The notes: generated by a model from the letters alone, not told the origin. A stretch of DNA of 64,000 nucleotides from Salinarimonas sp. (GCA_020832565.1 JAFIEI010000006.1:50384-114383), one strand, 5' to 3'; shown: positions 39,713-49,523, numbered from the stretch's first letter. A program made the numbers and translations.

Positions 39713-40732
39713 ATGTTTCAACGCATCCAGCATTTCTTCAACACGCTCGCGACCAACTGGTCGGAGGATCCCGGTGCACGGGGCGCGGCCAAGATGGCAG
39801 CCGGCGGCGTGCTCGTTGCGGAAGGCATTTTCGGCGTGGTCCGCAGCCGCCGGGGGCGCAACGGCAACCGCCAGCGCGGCGGCATACTCGGCGGCATATT
39901 CGGCATCGTCTTCGGTATCATCTTCATCAATATCGGCGGCTTCGTACAGTCGGGGGCCATTGAAGATGCGGTCGAAACCACAGGTCGCGTCGTCGCCGTC
40001 GAGCGCGCGGGCACCAGCGGCGAGAACAATACCCAGATGTATCGCACCCGCATCTCCTATACGGTCGACGGGGAGAGCTACGAATTCAGCCCACGCGGCC
40101 GGAGTTCCTGGAGGCCCAATGTCGGGGCCGAGGTTGATGTGGCCTATTCCCGGTCCAACCCCTCCAATGCGCAACGCATCGGCGGCATCTATGACTGGGG
40201 TCCGCGCGCCTTCAGCTGGGCCGGTTGGTTCGTGGTGATAACCTCAGTGTTCAGCCTGCTGATCAGCATCGCCCTGATCGCCTTCGGCATCTGGCTGTTC
40301 CAGCAGGGGCGCGCAGATCGCCGATTGAGCGGCGAGGAGCGCAGCTTCTTCGGTGACCTCTTCGCCATCGCCAAGGATGTGCGCTCGGGCAATATGGATG
40401 TCTCGCAGACGGCGGCGGGTATGTCCGGTGCGCAGCAGGGCTCCGGCGGCTGGATGGGTGCCGCCATGAGTGCTGCGGGAATGAGTGCTGCAGGAATGGG
40501 GGGTGCAGGAATGGGGGGTGCAGGAATGGGGGGTGCAGGAATGGGGGGTGCAGGAACGGGCGGAGGGTCGAGCACCGCCGCATCGACGCAAGCGCCCCCG
40601 CCGCCGGGCAATACGGCACCTCCCGCGAGCGCTGCCGCGCCCCCGGGCTGGATGCTCGATCCCGATGACGACAGCATGCTGCGCTGGTGGGACGGGCAGG
40701 CCTTCACCGAGCAGCGCCGCCCGCGCGATTGA
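39713..40732 (+). CDS. DUF3592-like membrane protein with Gly/Met repeat and C-terminal DUF2510-like WWDG motif
   Basis: TM segments; VETTGRVVAVERAG...YRTRISYTVDGESYEFSPRGRSSWRPNVGAEVDVAYSRSNPSNAQ; C-term PPGWMLDPDDDSMLRWWDGQAFTEQRRPRD. Confidence 0.75.
   Translation: MFQRIQHFFNTLATNWSEDPGARGAAKMAAGGVLVAEGIFGVVRSRRGRNGNRQRGGILGGIFGIVFGIIFINIGGFVQSGAIEDAVETTGRVVAVERAGTSGENNTQMYRTRISYTVDGESYEFSPRGRSSWRPNVGAEVDVAYSRSNPSNAQRIGGIYDWGPRAFSWAGWFVVITSVFSLLISIALIAFGIWLFQQGRADRRLSGEERSFFGDLFAIAKDVRSGNMDVSQTAAGMSGAQQGSGGWMGAAMSAAGMSAAGMGGAGMGGAGMGGAGMGGAGTGGGSSTAASTQAPPPPGNTAPPASAAAPPGWMLDPDDDSMLRWWDGQAFTEQRRPRD
40502..40561 (+). repeat. 15-bp in-frame tandem repeat (GGTGCAGGAATGGGG) x4
   Basis: Three perfect copies and one variant (ggtgcaggaacgggc), preceded by a degenerate copy; encodes GAGMG units. 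Confidence 0.95.
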
Positions 40733-40739
40733 GCGGGAT

Positions 40740-41594
40740 CTAGCGGAACAGCATCACCGGCACGAGGCAGGAGCGCACCATCTCGCTCGTCGTGGAGCCG
40801 ATGATCAGGCTGCGGATGCGCGAATGGCCGTAAGCGCCCATGACGAGCAGGTCGATCTTTTCGGCCTCGATCGCCTTGATGATGACGCTCTCGGGCTGGC
40901 CTTCGCGAACCTCCGCAGTGACGCTCAGACCGGAATCGCGCAAGACCGACTCGGCGGTCTGCAGCCGCTCGCGGACGGTGGCCGAGGGCTGGCCGACGGT
41001 CAGCAGGCGGCATTCCATGCCGGAGAAGAGCTTGCCGGCGGCGATATGGCGAACCGCCTTCATCACGCTGTCACCGCCATCGAACGCGATCATGAAGCGG
41101 TTCTGCGGCTTGAAGGCGCGTGAGGCGACGAGGATCGGCTTGGTGCAGGCACGCACCACGCGCTCCAGATTGGAGCCGAGATGCAATTTGGCGAAATCCG
41201 CCGCTTCGCCGCGCTTGCCGATGATGACGAGGGGCGCATCGGTTTCGGCTTTCTGGAGTGCCTCGACGAGATCGCCGTTGCGCAGGCGTGTATTCACAGT
41301 CTCGACACCCTGATCGCGAATGCGCGCACGTGCCTCTTCGAGGATCAGGCGTCCGCGCTTCTGGGCGAGCCGGGCGCGCTCCTCGTCGAAGGCGGCCAAT
41401 TCGGAAAGCAGGTTCTCGCGCGCATCGACATTGATGGCACCCGAGAGATCAGCCGGTGCGGTCGAGACGCCGCGGCGGCCGAGCACATGAAGCACTTCGA
41501 CCGGATAACCGGTCTTCTGGGCCACCCAGGCCGTATGGTCGCAAACGCTCTGCGAGTAGATCGAACCGTCGATCAGCGCCACCAATGCGGACAT
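40740..41594 (-). CDS. Universal stress protein family (tandem UspA domains)
   Basis: MSALVALIDGSIYSQSVCDHTAWVAQ; second domain ending VMGAYGHSRIRSLIIGSTTSEMVRSCLVPVMLFR. Confidence 0.93.
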   Translation of the reverse strand: MSALVALIDGSIYSQSVCDHTAWVAQKTGYPVEVLHVLGRRGVSTAPADLSGAINVDARENLLSELAAFDEERARLAQKRGRLILEEARARIRDQGVETVNTRLRNGDLVEALQKAETDAPLVIIGKRGEAADFAKLHLGSNLERVVRACTKPILVASRAFKPQNRFMIAFDGGDSVMKAVRHIAAGKLFSGMECRLLTVGQPSATVRERLQTAESVLRDSGLSVTAEVREGQPESVIIKAIEAEKIDLLVMGAYGHSRIRSLIIGSTTSEMVRSCLVPVMLFR

Positions 41595-41727
41595 GCCGCC
41601 TCCCTTTCAATCTTGCTTGCACGCGCCACGCCGCAACCGGCGATCATCACGTCTCGTTGATGGCAGGATGCCGGGTTTTCTTGCGCAAAACCAGCCCAAA
41701 CCGGATGAATCCCGCAGAGATCCGGCG

Positions 41728-43212
41728 TCAATGGCCCATCAGTTTTTCCATGGCGCCGGGTTTGTCGTGGATGCCGAGGCGGTCGACGAGGGTCTCGCTG
41801 GCTTCGTTCAGACCCACGAGTTCAACCTCCGCACCCTCGCGGCGGAACTTGAGCACCACCATGTCGAGCGCCGAGACGCTGGAAATATCCCAGATATGAG
41901 CGCGCGAGACGTCAATCGTGACCTTCTCCAGCGCCTCGCGGAAATCGAAGGCGGCAGAGAAATCCTCGACCGAGGCGAAGAAAAGCTGCCCCTCGACCCG
42001 GTAGGTGCGATGCGCCCCGTCCGTCGAGACAGTGGAGGTGATGCGGAAGATCTGGGCGATCTTCCAGGCGAAGAAAATCCCTGAGAGCAGCACGCCGACG
42101 AGCACGCCGATCGCAAGGTTGTGGGTGCCGACCACGGTGATCACGGTGGCCAGCATCACCACCGAGGAAGAACGCGGGTGGTCGCGCAGATTGCGGATCG
42201 AGCTCCAGGAGAACGTCCCGATCGAGACCATGATCATGACCGCCACGAGCGCGGCCATCGGGATCACCCCGACCCAGTCGCCGAGCACCACCACCATGAA
42301 GAGCAGGAAAGCGCCGGCGGTGAAGGAGGAAAGACGCCCCCGGCCGCCCGATTTCACGTTGATGATCGACTGCCCGATCATGGCGCAGCCGGCCATGCCG
42401 CCGATGAAACCCGTCGCCGTATTGGCCACGCCCTGCGCCACGCATTCCTGCTTCTTGGCGCTCGGCGTATCGGTCAACTCGTCGACGATCGTCGCCGTCA
42501 TCAGCGATTCGAGCAGGCCCACCGCCGCGACCGCCGCCGAATAGGGCAGGATGATCATCAGGGTCTCGAGATTGAGCGGAATATCCGGGATCAGGAAAAC
42601 CGGCAGCGTCGAGGGCAGTTCGCCCATATCACCGACAGTGCGCAGGTCGAAACCCATCATCAGGGAGACCGCCGTGAGCACCACGATACAGACCAGCGGG
42701 CTCGGCACTGTCTTCGTCACCATCGGCAGCAGATAGATGATTCCGAGTCCGGCCGCGACCATCACATAGGTGAGCATAGGCACGCCGGTAAGTTCCGGGA
42801 TCTGGGCGAGGAAGATCAGGATGGCGAGCGCATTGACGAAACCGGTCATGACCGATCGGGAGACGAAGCGCATCAATTGCGCCACGCCGGTCACGCCGGC
42901 CACGATCTGCATCAGCCCCGCCAGAACCGTCGCCGCGAGCAGGTATTCCAGCCCGTGGTCGCGGGCAAGCGTGATCATCAGAATCGCGGTTGCCGCCGTT
43001 GCCGCCGAGATCATGCCGGGGCGTCCGCCGACAATGGCCGTGATCACCGCGATGGAGAAGGAGGCATAGAGTCCGACCTTGGGATCGACCCCGGCGATGA
43101 TCGAGAAGGCGATCGCCTCGGGGATCAGCGCCAGCGCAACCACGATGCCGGCGAGAACATCGCCACGAATATTGCCGAACCATTCCCGGCGCTGGCGAAT
43201 CCAGAAATCCAT
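41728..43212 (-). CDS. SulP family anion transporter with STAS domain
   Basis: [36 protein letters not shown]-terminal [37 protein letters not shown]. Confidence 0.93.
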   Translation of the reverse strand: MDFWIRQRREWFGNIRGDVLAGIVVALALIPEAIAFSIIAGVDPKVGLYASFSIAVITAIVGGRPGMISAATAATAILMITLARDHGLEYLLAATVLAGLMQIVAGVTGVAQLMRFVSRSVMTGFVNALAILIFLAQIPELTGVPMLTYVMVAAGLGIIYLLPMVTKTVPSPLVCIVVLTAVSLMMGFDLRTVGDMGELPSTLPVFLIPDIPLNLETLMIILPYSAAVAAVGLLESLMTATIVDELTDTPSAKKQECVAQGVANTATGFIGGMAGCAMIGQSIINVKSGGRGRLSSFTAGAFLLFMVVVLGDWVGVIPMAALVAVMIMVSIGTFSWSSIRNLRDHPRSSSVVMLATVITVVGTHNLAIGVLVGVLLSGIFFAWKIAQIFRITSTVSTDGAHRTYRVEGQLFFASVEDFSAAFDFREALEKVTIDVSRAHIWDISSVSALDMVVLKFRREGAEVELVGLNEASETLVDRLGIHDKPGAMEKLMGH

Positions 43213-43546
43213 CGTCCCGAACCTGCTCCGTTCCTCGTCAAATCAAAAAAGTGGATCCGGCGCGCAAAATGACCGCGCGCAACAACGAAGCCGCATTTAG
43301 GAAAGGAATGCTTCGGGATCCGACACATGCAAGCGACGGGCGTCGCGGCACAGGGAACCATGTCGTTGCAGTGCAACATGGCTGCGACGGTCGCTTAAAC
43401 CATCCGTGCGACGATGGCAACAGTCCGGACCGCAAGACAGCCATGCGACTTTCTGAAAGACCGTTAGCGCGTAATAGAAAATTGAGGCCCGGCTGCTCCA
43501 ATGGCCCGAGCCGAAGCCGCCCGAGAATATCCGACGGAGACCGACC

Positions 43547-44947
43547 ATGGCGAGCCCCTCGCGCCGGAACGAACAGCGCGCAACGGCGCAGTTCGGCCAT
43601 GTGCCGGAACCGGCCATCGTCGATATGGCTCCGAATATGGGCGAGGTGCTGGTCGCACTCAGCCGCGCGCTCGACATCACCGAGGGGCAGCCGCCGGGCC
43701 ACGGCATGCGCGCCGCCCTGATCGGTTATCGTCTCGGCGAGGCGCTCGGCCTGTCCGGGACCGCGCTCTCCAACCTTTTCTACACCGTGCTGTTGAAGGA
43801 TCTGGGCTGTTCGAGCAACGCCGCGCGTATCTGCGAACTCTATCTCGCCGACGATCTCACCTTCAAACACGATTTCAAGCTCGTTAGCGACAGCCTCCCG
43901 GCGGCCTTGCGTTTCGTCCTCGACCATACCGGGCTGCAAGCGGGCCTCGCCGCGCGGTTTCGCGCGATCATCACGATCGTGCGCAATGGCGGCGAGATCG
44001 TCGACGAACTGATCGAGACACGCTGCCAGCGCGGTGCGACGATCGCGGCACGGATGGGCTTTCCCGAAGAGGTCGCGACGGGTATCCACGATCTCGACGA
44101 ACATTGGGACGGCAGCGGGCGACCCTCCGGGCTGGTCGGCGAGGCGATCGCGCTGAATGCCCGCGTCGCGCTTCTCGCGCAGGTGGTCGATGTATTCCGC
44201 ACCAGCCGCGACGGCGAGATCGCCCTGCGCGAGGCGCGCGCCAGGCGCGGTACCTGGTTCGACCCGAAGCTGGTCGATTGCCTTTGCGCGATTGCCGGAC
44301 CGGCTTTCTGGCAGGAAATCGGTGCCGATGATATCGCGCGGGTCCTGTCGGATCTGCCGCCGATACGGGATGCCGGATATGTTCGCGACGTCAAGATCGA
44401 CGATGTCATCACCGGTTTTGCCGAGGTTGTCGACGCCAAGAGCCCCTACACGGCGGGCCACAGCGCCCGCGTGGCGCTTTATGCGGACATGATCGCTGCG
44501 GAGATGGGGCTCTCGCAAGGCAGCCGAACGATCCTCGGGCGGGGTGCCCTGTTGCACGATATCGGCAAGCTCGGCGTCTCCAACCAGGTTCTCGACAAGC
44601 CCGGGCGCCTCGACGAGGCCGAATGGCAGGCGATACGCCGGCATCCGGTGGATGGCTGCAACGTGCTCGGCTCAGTCGACGCTTTCGCCTATCTCGCACG
44701 CATCGCCGAAGCGCATCACGAGCGGCTCGACGGCAAGGGTTATCCGCACGGGCTGCGCGCGCCCGAACTCGATCTCGCCACCCGGATCACCAGCGTGGCC
44801 GATGTGTTCGATGCGCTCACGGCCGATCGCCCCTATCGCGACGCGATGCCCCTGGAAAAGGCGATGAGCATCCTCGAAGGCGATACCGGCACCGCCTTCG
44901 ACCCGGATTGCGTCGACGCATTGCGGCGGGTTGCGCGAAACCTGTGA
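43547..44947 (+). CDS. HD-GYP domain protein (putative cyclic di-GMP phosphodiesterase) with a preceding HD-like domain
   Basis: C-term HSARVALYADMI...LLHDIGKLGVSNQVLDKPGRLDEAEW...RHP...HHERLDGKGYPHGL; N-term HDLDEHWDGSGRPSGLVGEAIALNARVALLAQVVDVF. Confidence 0.88.
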   Translation: MASPSRRNEQRATAQFGHVPEPAIVDMAPNMGEVLVALSRALDITEGQPPGHGMRAALIGYRLGEALGLSGTALSNLFYTVLLKDLGCSSNAARICELYLADDLTFKHDFKLVSDSLPAALRFVLDHTGLQAGLAARFRAIITIVRNGGEIVDELIETRCQRGATIAARMGFPEEVATGIHDLDEHWDGSGRPSGLVGEAIALNARVALLAQVVDVFRTSRDGEIALREARARRGTWFDPKLVDCLCAIAGPAFWQEIGADDIARVLSDLPPIRDAGYVRDVKIDDVITGFAEVVDAKSPYTAGHSARVALYADMIAAEMGLSQGSRTILGRGALLHDIGKLGVSNQVLDKPGRLDEAEWQAIRRHPVDGCNVLGSVDAFAYLARIAEAHHERLDGKGYPHGLRAPELDLATRITSVADVFDALTADRPYRDAMPLEKAMSILEGDTGTAFDPDCVDALRRVARNL

Positions 44948-44968
44948 GCGAGAGGGTGTTGTGCGCGC

Positions 44969-45475
44969 CTACAACCCCGTAAAGGCCCGCTCGCGATAGA
45001 TCAGCGCCCGGCGCCGCAGGCCGTAGCGCACGGCCACCACTTCGCCGACCAGCAGATGATGCGTGGCGACGAGCGGGCTCTGGCGCAAGCGGCAATCGAA
45101 GGCAACGAGCGCGTCTTTGAGGATGGGAGCACCGGTCTCGAGCGTTTCCCAGCGCCCTTCCGCGAAACGCCTATCGCCGCGCAACTCGGTGCGTCCGGCA
45201 AAGATTTCGGCCAGCATCTCGTCATCGAAGGCCAGCGCGTTCACCGAGAAGATGCCGGAATCGAGGATGGCGCGGGTCGTCTCGCTCGCCGCATTGGCGC
45301 AGACGACGAGTGTCGGCGGGCGGTCCGAGACCGAGGCGACCGCCGTCGCGGTGAAACCGCCCCGTGTAGCGCCGTCGGAGGTGGCAACCACATGAACTGC
45401 GCCAGCGACATGGCTCATCGCATCCCGGTATTCACGCGATTCGAGGCTTGTCGCGATGGCGCCGCCCTCACTCAT
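44969..45475 (-). CDS. Flavin reductase family protein
   Basis: SREYRDAMSHVAGAVHVVATSDGATRGGFTATAVASVSDRPPTLVVCANAASET; typical flavin_reductase domain. Confidence 0.9.
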   Translation of the reverse strand: MSEGGAIATSLESREYRDAMSHVAGAVHVVATSDGATRGGFTATAVASVSDRPPTLVVCANAASETTRAILDSGIFSVNALAFDDEMLAEIFAGRTELRGDRRFAEGRWETLETGAPILKDALVAFDCRLRQSPLVATHHLLVGEVVAVRYGLRRRALIYRERAFTGL

Positions 45476-45761
45476 ATCATCCTGATCCGCACGACCATGC
45501 ACCGCCACCTGCCCCACTCCAAACCATCAAACCGAAAAATCGACACCATGTTGTAGCTGATATGGTCGCGAGGAGGCGCTCGAGAAGGGTATCGAGGACT
45601 CACCTCTCGACGCCCGGGCGGCGAACGCCGTGACATCCTCTTGGATGCACTGAGAAATTCCCCAAGGCAATTCGCGATCAAGTCCTTCGAGATTGTGGCT
45701 GCTCAGTTCGATTTCGTAGATCCTCCGCTCAGTGACCGGCAGGATATGCCGCGCACCATAC

Positions 45762-46445
45762 TCAGGAGCCGATCTCGACGACACCGCCGGATTCGAGGGT
45801 GCGGCGCAGGCGCGTGAAGGCGAGGCGGATGCGGGACTTGACCGTTCCCAGGGGCAGGCCGGTCGCCTCAGATATCTCGCTATGCGACAAACCCTCGAAA
45901 AATGCCAGCCGCACCAGTGAGAGTTGTTCGTCAGGAAGGCTGTTCATGGCGACCCGAACGGCTTCGTCGCGTTGCGCCGCATCCATATCGCCCTCGATAT
46001 CCGTATCGTCGGGAAGATCGAAAACGGGATCATCGGGCTCCGTCAGCGTCGCCCGGTCGCGGCGCAGGAGATCGATCCGGCGGTTGCGGGCGATCCGGTA
46101 GAGCCATGTGGAAAGCGAGGATTTGGCGGGATCGAACAGATCAGATTTACGCCACAGGGTCGTCAGCGCGTCCTGCGTGATCTCCTCGGCGAGCGCCGCA
46201 TCGGCACCCTGGCGCATCAGATAGGCCTGCAGGCGCGGCGCGAAGAAGTCGAACAGACGTGCGAAAGCGTCGCGGTCGCGCGATTGCGCGACGGCCTTGG
46301 CCAGTCCAGCAAGCTCGCCGGGCGAGAGCAATCCGGTCCTCGATTCTTCTGGCGGCTGATGCCGCTTCTCGATCTGGTGTCGGCCCGAGGGCGACGGTGT
46401 GAAATTAGAAGCAGGCGCGCGATGGCGCAATGCAAAACCGTTCAT
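45762..46445 (-). CDS. ECF-type RNA polymerase sigma factor
   Basis: DALTTLWRKSDLFDPAKSSLSTWLYRIARNRRIDLLRR; SLVRLAFFEGLSHSEISEATGLPLGTVKSRIRLAFTRLRRTL. Confidence 0.92.
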   Translation of the reverse strand: MNGFALRHRAPASNFTPSPSGRHQIEKRHQPPEESRTGLLSPGELAGLAKAVAQSRDRDAFARLFDFFAPRLQAYLMRQGADAALAEEITQDALTTLWRKSDLFDPAKSSLSTWLYRIARNRRIDLLRRDRATLTEPDDPVFDLPDDTDIEGDMDAAQRDEAVRVAMNSLPDEQLSLVRLAFFEGLSHSEISEATGLPLGTVKSRIRLAFTRLRRTLESGGVVEIGS

Positions 46446-46549
46446 TCAGGAAAGGTTAACGTATTTTTGCCCATTTCAGGACAATGTAGTGAAAAACCGC
46501 GAGCACGATTCGCCGCGAGGCGAGCCACCAACTGTCCAGGGTCAGATCC

Positions 46550-47083
46550 ATGATGCTCACACGTTTTCTCCGTCGCTTTACCCCCGCCATCGCGCTCGCC
46601 GGCGCCATGATCGCGGTTCCGGTCACGAGCGCGTCCGCCCAGTCCGGGGCAACCTTGCTCGGCACCTTCAATGATTGGGGTGCCTACAGTGCGAGCGCCG
46701 ACGGCGCCAAGGTCTGCTACGCATTGTCGCAACCGCAACGCCGCCTTCCCGAAGAGCTGCGTCGTGGCGCAGGCTATCTCTTCGTTTCCTTCCGTCCGTC
46801 GGAGAATGTTCGCAACGAAGTCGCGGTGGTGATGGGCTTCCCCACCAGCGAGACCGTCGATGCGGTCGCCAATGTCGACGGGACGCGCTTCACCATGGTG
46901 TCGAGCGGGGAGAATGTCTGGATCAAGGATCCCGCCGATGAGGGCCGCCTCGTCGACGCCTTCCTCGCCGGCAGCGAGCTGCGTCTCCAGGTCACCTCGG
47001 GGCGCGGCAACGAAACGACGGACGTTTATTCGCTGATGGGCTTCACCGCCGCCCTGCGCCGGGCGCGCGAGGAATGCAGCTGA
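46550..47083 (+). CDS. Invasion-associated locus B (IalB) family protein
   Basis: Signal peptide; GTFNDWGAYSASADGAKVCYALSQPQRR...LFVSFRPSENVRNEVAVVMGFP...RAREECS. Confidence 0.88.
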   Translation: MMLTRFLRRFTPAIALAGAMIAVPVTSASAQSGATLLGTFNDWGAYSASADGAKVCYALSQPQRRLPEELRRGAGYLFVSFRPSENVRNEVAVVMGFPTSETVDAVANVDGTRFTMVSSGENVWIKDPADEGRLVDAFLAGSELRLQVTSGRGNETTDVYSLMGFTAALRRAREECS

Positions 47084-47209
47084 TCGGTGCCTGAAGCCGC
47101 CTCGCGCATGATGCCGGGGCGGCCTCCATGCGGGCGTGACGTGCGGGCATGACGTGAAAGGCCGGTCGTTACAGCGGCTGGCCGCAGCAGCAGCGCGATC
47201 AAATTCGCG

Positions 47210-47632
47210 TTACTTGCAGTAGAGCCGATAGAGCGTGCCGATCAATTCACGCGCCTCATCGGAAGCCAGACGGTAGTAGATCGTCTGACCTTCGCGGCGG
47301 GTGGTGACCAGGCCGAGGGCGCGCAGCTTCGAGAGATGCTGCGAGAGCGCGGACTGGCCGAGCCCGACCGCCTCGGCGAGGGTGCCCACCGAGACCTCTT
47401 CGTCCATCATCCGGCACATCGCCATGAGGCGCTTGGAATGTCCCAGCGCCGTCAGCAATTGTGCCACCTTGTCGGCCTTCGGTTCGAGGGCCTGGAGATC
47501 TGAAGCTTTCACGTTCACACACGGGTTCGTCGCGGCCCGCTCGTCTGTAGCGCGTGCGATGGGCTCATGGCAACGCACATCTTCAAGAGCCGGTTCGCCG
47601 TGAATGGTCTTCGCGGGTGCGTCAACTGCCAT
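47210..47632 (-). CDS. ArsR/SmtB family transcriptional regulator (BigR-like)
   Basis: KADKVAQLLTALGHSKRLMAMCRMMDEEVSVGTLAEAVGLGQSALSQHLSKLRALGLVTTRREGQTIYYRL; operon with sulfur-metabolism genes. Confidence 0.88.
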   Translation of the reverse strand: MAVDAPAKTIHGEPALEDVRCHEPIARATDERAATNPCVNVKASDLQALEPKADKVAQLLTALGHSKRLMAMCRMMDEEVSVGTLAEAVGLGQSALSQHLSKLRALGLVTTRREGQTIYYRLASDEARELIGTLYRLYCK

Positions 47633-48044
47633 GACCGTCGAGCCTCCCGCGCAGCGCCGACAGATCGTAACCGGCTCGTGCGGCAACGGCGATGATATCG
47701 TCTTCCGGCATGCGCCCGGCATTGGCCAGCGCCCAGAGCACGCTTGAGCGGGTCCCCGAACGGCAGAAAGCGACGACAGGCCCGGCAAGCTCGTCGAGCG
47801 CGGCGCGGAACGCGGCGACGTCCTCCGGCGCGAACTGCCCTGAAATTACGGGAACGAAACGGTATTCCAGGCCGAGCTCCGCCGCACGCGCCGCAATCAC
47901 CGCCTCGGGCGGCTGATCCGGGCTCTCGCCGTCGGGCCGATTGTTGATCACCGCCTTGTAGCCGGCCTGCGCGATCGCATCGAGGTCTTCGAGGCGCAGC
48001 TGCGGGGCAACGGCGACATCGTCGGTGAGGGGGATATGAGCCAT
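47622..48044 (-). CDS. TIGR01244 family sulfur transferase/phosphatase-like protein (Blh DUF442-like)
   Basis: IPLTDDVAVAPQLRLEDLDAIAQAGYKAVINNRPDGESPDQP...VVAFCRSGTRSSVLWALA. Confidence 0.88.
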   Translation of the reverse strand: MAHIPLTDDVAVAPQLRLEDLDAIAQAGYKAVINNRPDGESPDQPPEAVIAARAAELGLEYRFVPVISGQFAPEDVAAFRAALDELAGPVVAFCRSGTRSSVLWALANAGRMPEDDIIAVAARAGYDLSALRGRLDGHGS

Positions 48045-48088
48045 GATACGGTCTCGCTTTCGTTGACGCCGCTGAACCGGGCCGAGGT

Positions 48089-48874
48089 TTACAGCAGCGC
48101 GAGGTTTTGTGCCAGCATGTAGATTGCGACCGCGAAGATCAACGCCGCGAAGACGATATTCAGCGTGCCCTTGGCATCGGCCAGCCTGCGCGCCACCCGC
48201 GCGCCGATGGCGCTGCCGAGAAATCCGCCGACGATGAACAGGGCCGCGACCGGCCAGTCGACCAGCCCCGAGAAGGCGTAATTGCCCGCCGTCGTGACCC
48301 CGAAGGCGCTCACGGCGAAGAGCGAGGAGCCGATCGCATTGATGATCGGCATCCCCGTCGCAGCGATCAGGCCCGGCACGATGAGGAAGCCGCCTCCGAT
48401 GCCGAAGAACCCGGCGAGCAGGCCGGCCCCGAGGCCGAAGATCACCAGCTTGCCGAAATTGTCACGCCCCAGCACCACGTCGGGCAGCCCGACCGCGTTA
48501 CGCCGCTTCAGCATCAGCGCGCCGACGACGAGCATCAGCACGGCGAAGGCGGAAAGCAGCATCTCCCCGTCGATCATCTGCCCGATGGTCGAGCCGAGCG
48601 CGGCACCGAGTACGCCGGCGCCGGCGAAGACTGCCGCGCAGCGCCACTTCACCGTGCCCGCCCGCGCATGCGAGCCGAGGCTCATCATCGCGTTGACCGC
48701 CACGGCGACGGCACTGGTGCCGATCGCCACATGCGGGCTCGCCACGCCGACGAGATAAACCATGGCCGGCACGGCCAGGATCGACCCGCCGCCGCCGACC
48801 AGGCCGAGCGAGAAACCGACGAGCGATCCGGAAGCCAGTCCGGCGATGCTCTGGGTGAGGGAAAGGGCGATCAT
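48089..48874 (-). CDS. Sulfite exporter TauE/SafE family protein
   Basis: GLASGSLVGFSLGLVGGGGSILAVPAMVYLVG...LLAGFFGIGGGFLIVPGLI. Confidence 0.93.
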   Translation of the reverse strand: MIALSLTQSIAGLASGSLVGFSLGLVGGGGSILAVPAMVYLVGVASPHVAIGTSAVAVAVNAMMSLGSHARAGTVKWRCAAVFAGAGVLGAALGSTIGQMIDGEMLLSAFAVLMLVVGALMLKRRNAVGLPDVVLGRDNFGKLVIFGLGAGLLAGFFGIGGGFLIVPGLIAATGMPIINAIGSSLFAVSAFGVTTAGNYAFSGLVDWPVAALFIVGGFLGSAIGARVARRLADAKGTLNIVFAALIFAVAIYMLAQNLALL

Positions 48875-48971
48875 GGTCTGTCAGCCTGAAGCAGAAGAAG
48901 GGGGGGCCGCGCGGCACGTGGGACATGCGCCGCGCGATCAGCGTTGGAGTGAAATCCGCAGGGGAGGTGCC

Positions 48972-49523
48972 TTACGCCGTCTTGGCGACCGGCGGGTTCT
49001 TAAGCGCCTTGTTCCAGGGCATATGGATCAGCACGCGGGCAAGGCCGCAGAAACCGGTCATGCCGGCGACCATCAGTCCGGCGCCGACAAAGGCGGGGAT
49101 GATCAGGAAACCGGGCGCGATGAAGATGCCCGCAAGCGTCCCGAAGAAGCCGAGCGAACCGGCACCGATCTGCACCTGGCGCATCAGGTCGAGGGGCTGT
49201 GACTTGTCCTCGACGACCGGCAGCCCGGCCTTGCGCCAGGCATCGATGCCGCCTTCGACGATATAGGCGTCACAAGCCTCGCCTGCCTTGTCGGCCAGAG
49301 CCTGCGAATTGGAAAGGGTACGCATGCCGGACTTGCAGTGGAACAGCACCACATTGGCGCCGTCGCGCGGCAACTCGCCCTTGTCGAACTCGCTGAGCGC
49401 GAAATTGCGCGCCTGGGGAATGCGCTCGCGCGCATGCTCGGCCCGGTCACGGACATCCACGAGAACAGCGCCTTCATCGAGCAGACGCTTTGCCTCGGCG
49501 GGGGAGATGGTCGGAAGGGTCAT
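48972..49523 (-). CDS. Rhodanese-like domain plus DUF2892 membrane protein
   Basis: ISPAEAKRLLDEGAVLVDVRDRAEHARERIPQA...VVLFHCKSGMRT; C-term two TM segments GFFGTLAGIFIAPGFLIIPAFVGAGLMVAGMTGFCGLA. Confidence 0.92.
   Translation of the reverse strand: MTLPTISPAEAKRLLDEGAVLVDVRDRAEHARERIPQARNFALSEFDKGELPRDGANVVLFHCKSGMRTLSNSQALADKAGEACDAYIVEGGIDAWRKAGLPVVEDKSQPLDLMRQVQIGAGSLGFFGTLAGIFIAPGFLIIPAFVGAGLMVAGMTGFCGLARVLIHMPWNKALKNPPVAKTA

Noticed and set aside
45527-45784. 85-aa ORF downstream of the ECF sigma factor as anti-sigma gene
   Set aside because: No zinc-binding or TM features of known anti-sigma factors; kept only as context for the sigma factor finding.
47129-47154. Two direct copies of tgcgggc(g/a)tgacg
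   Set aside because: Only two 13-bp copies with one mismatch; too little to argue for function.
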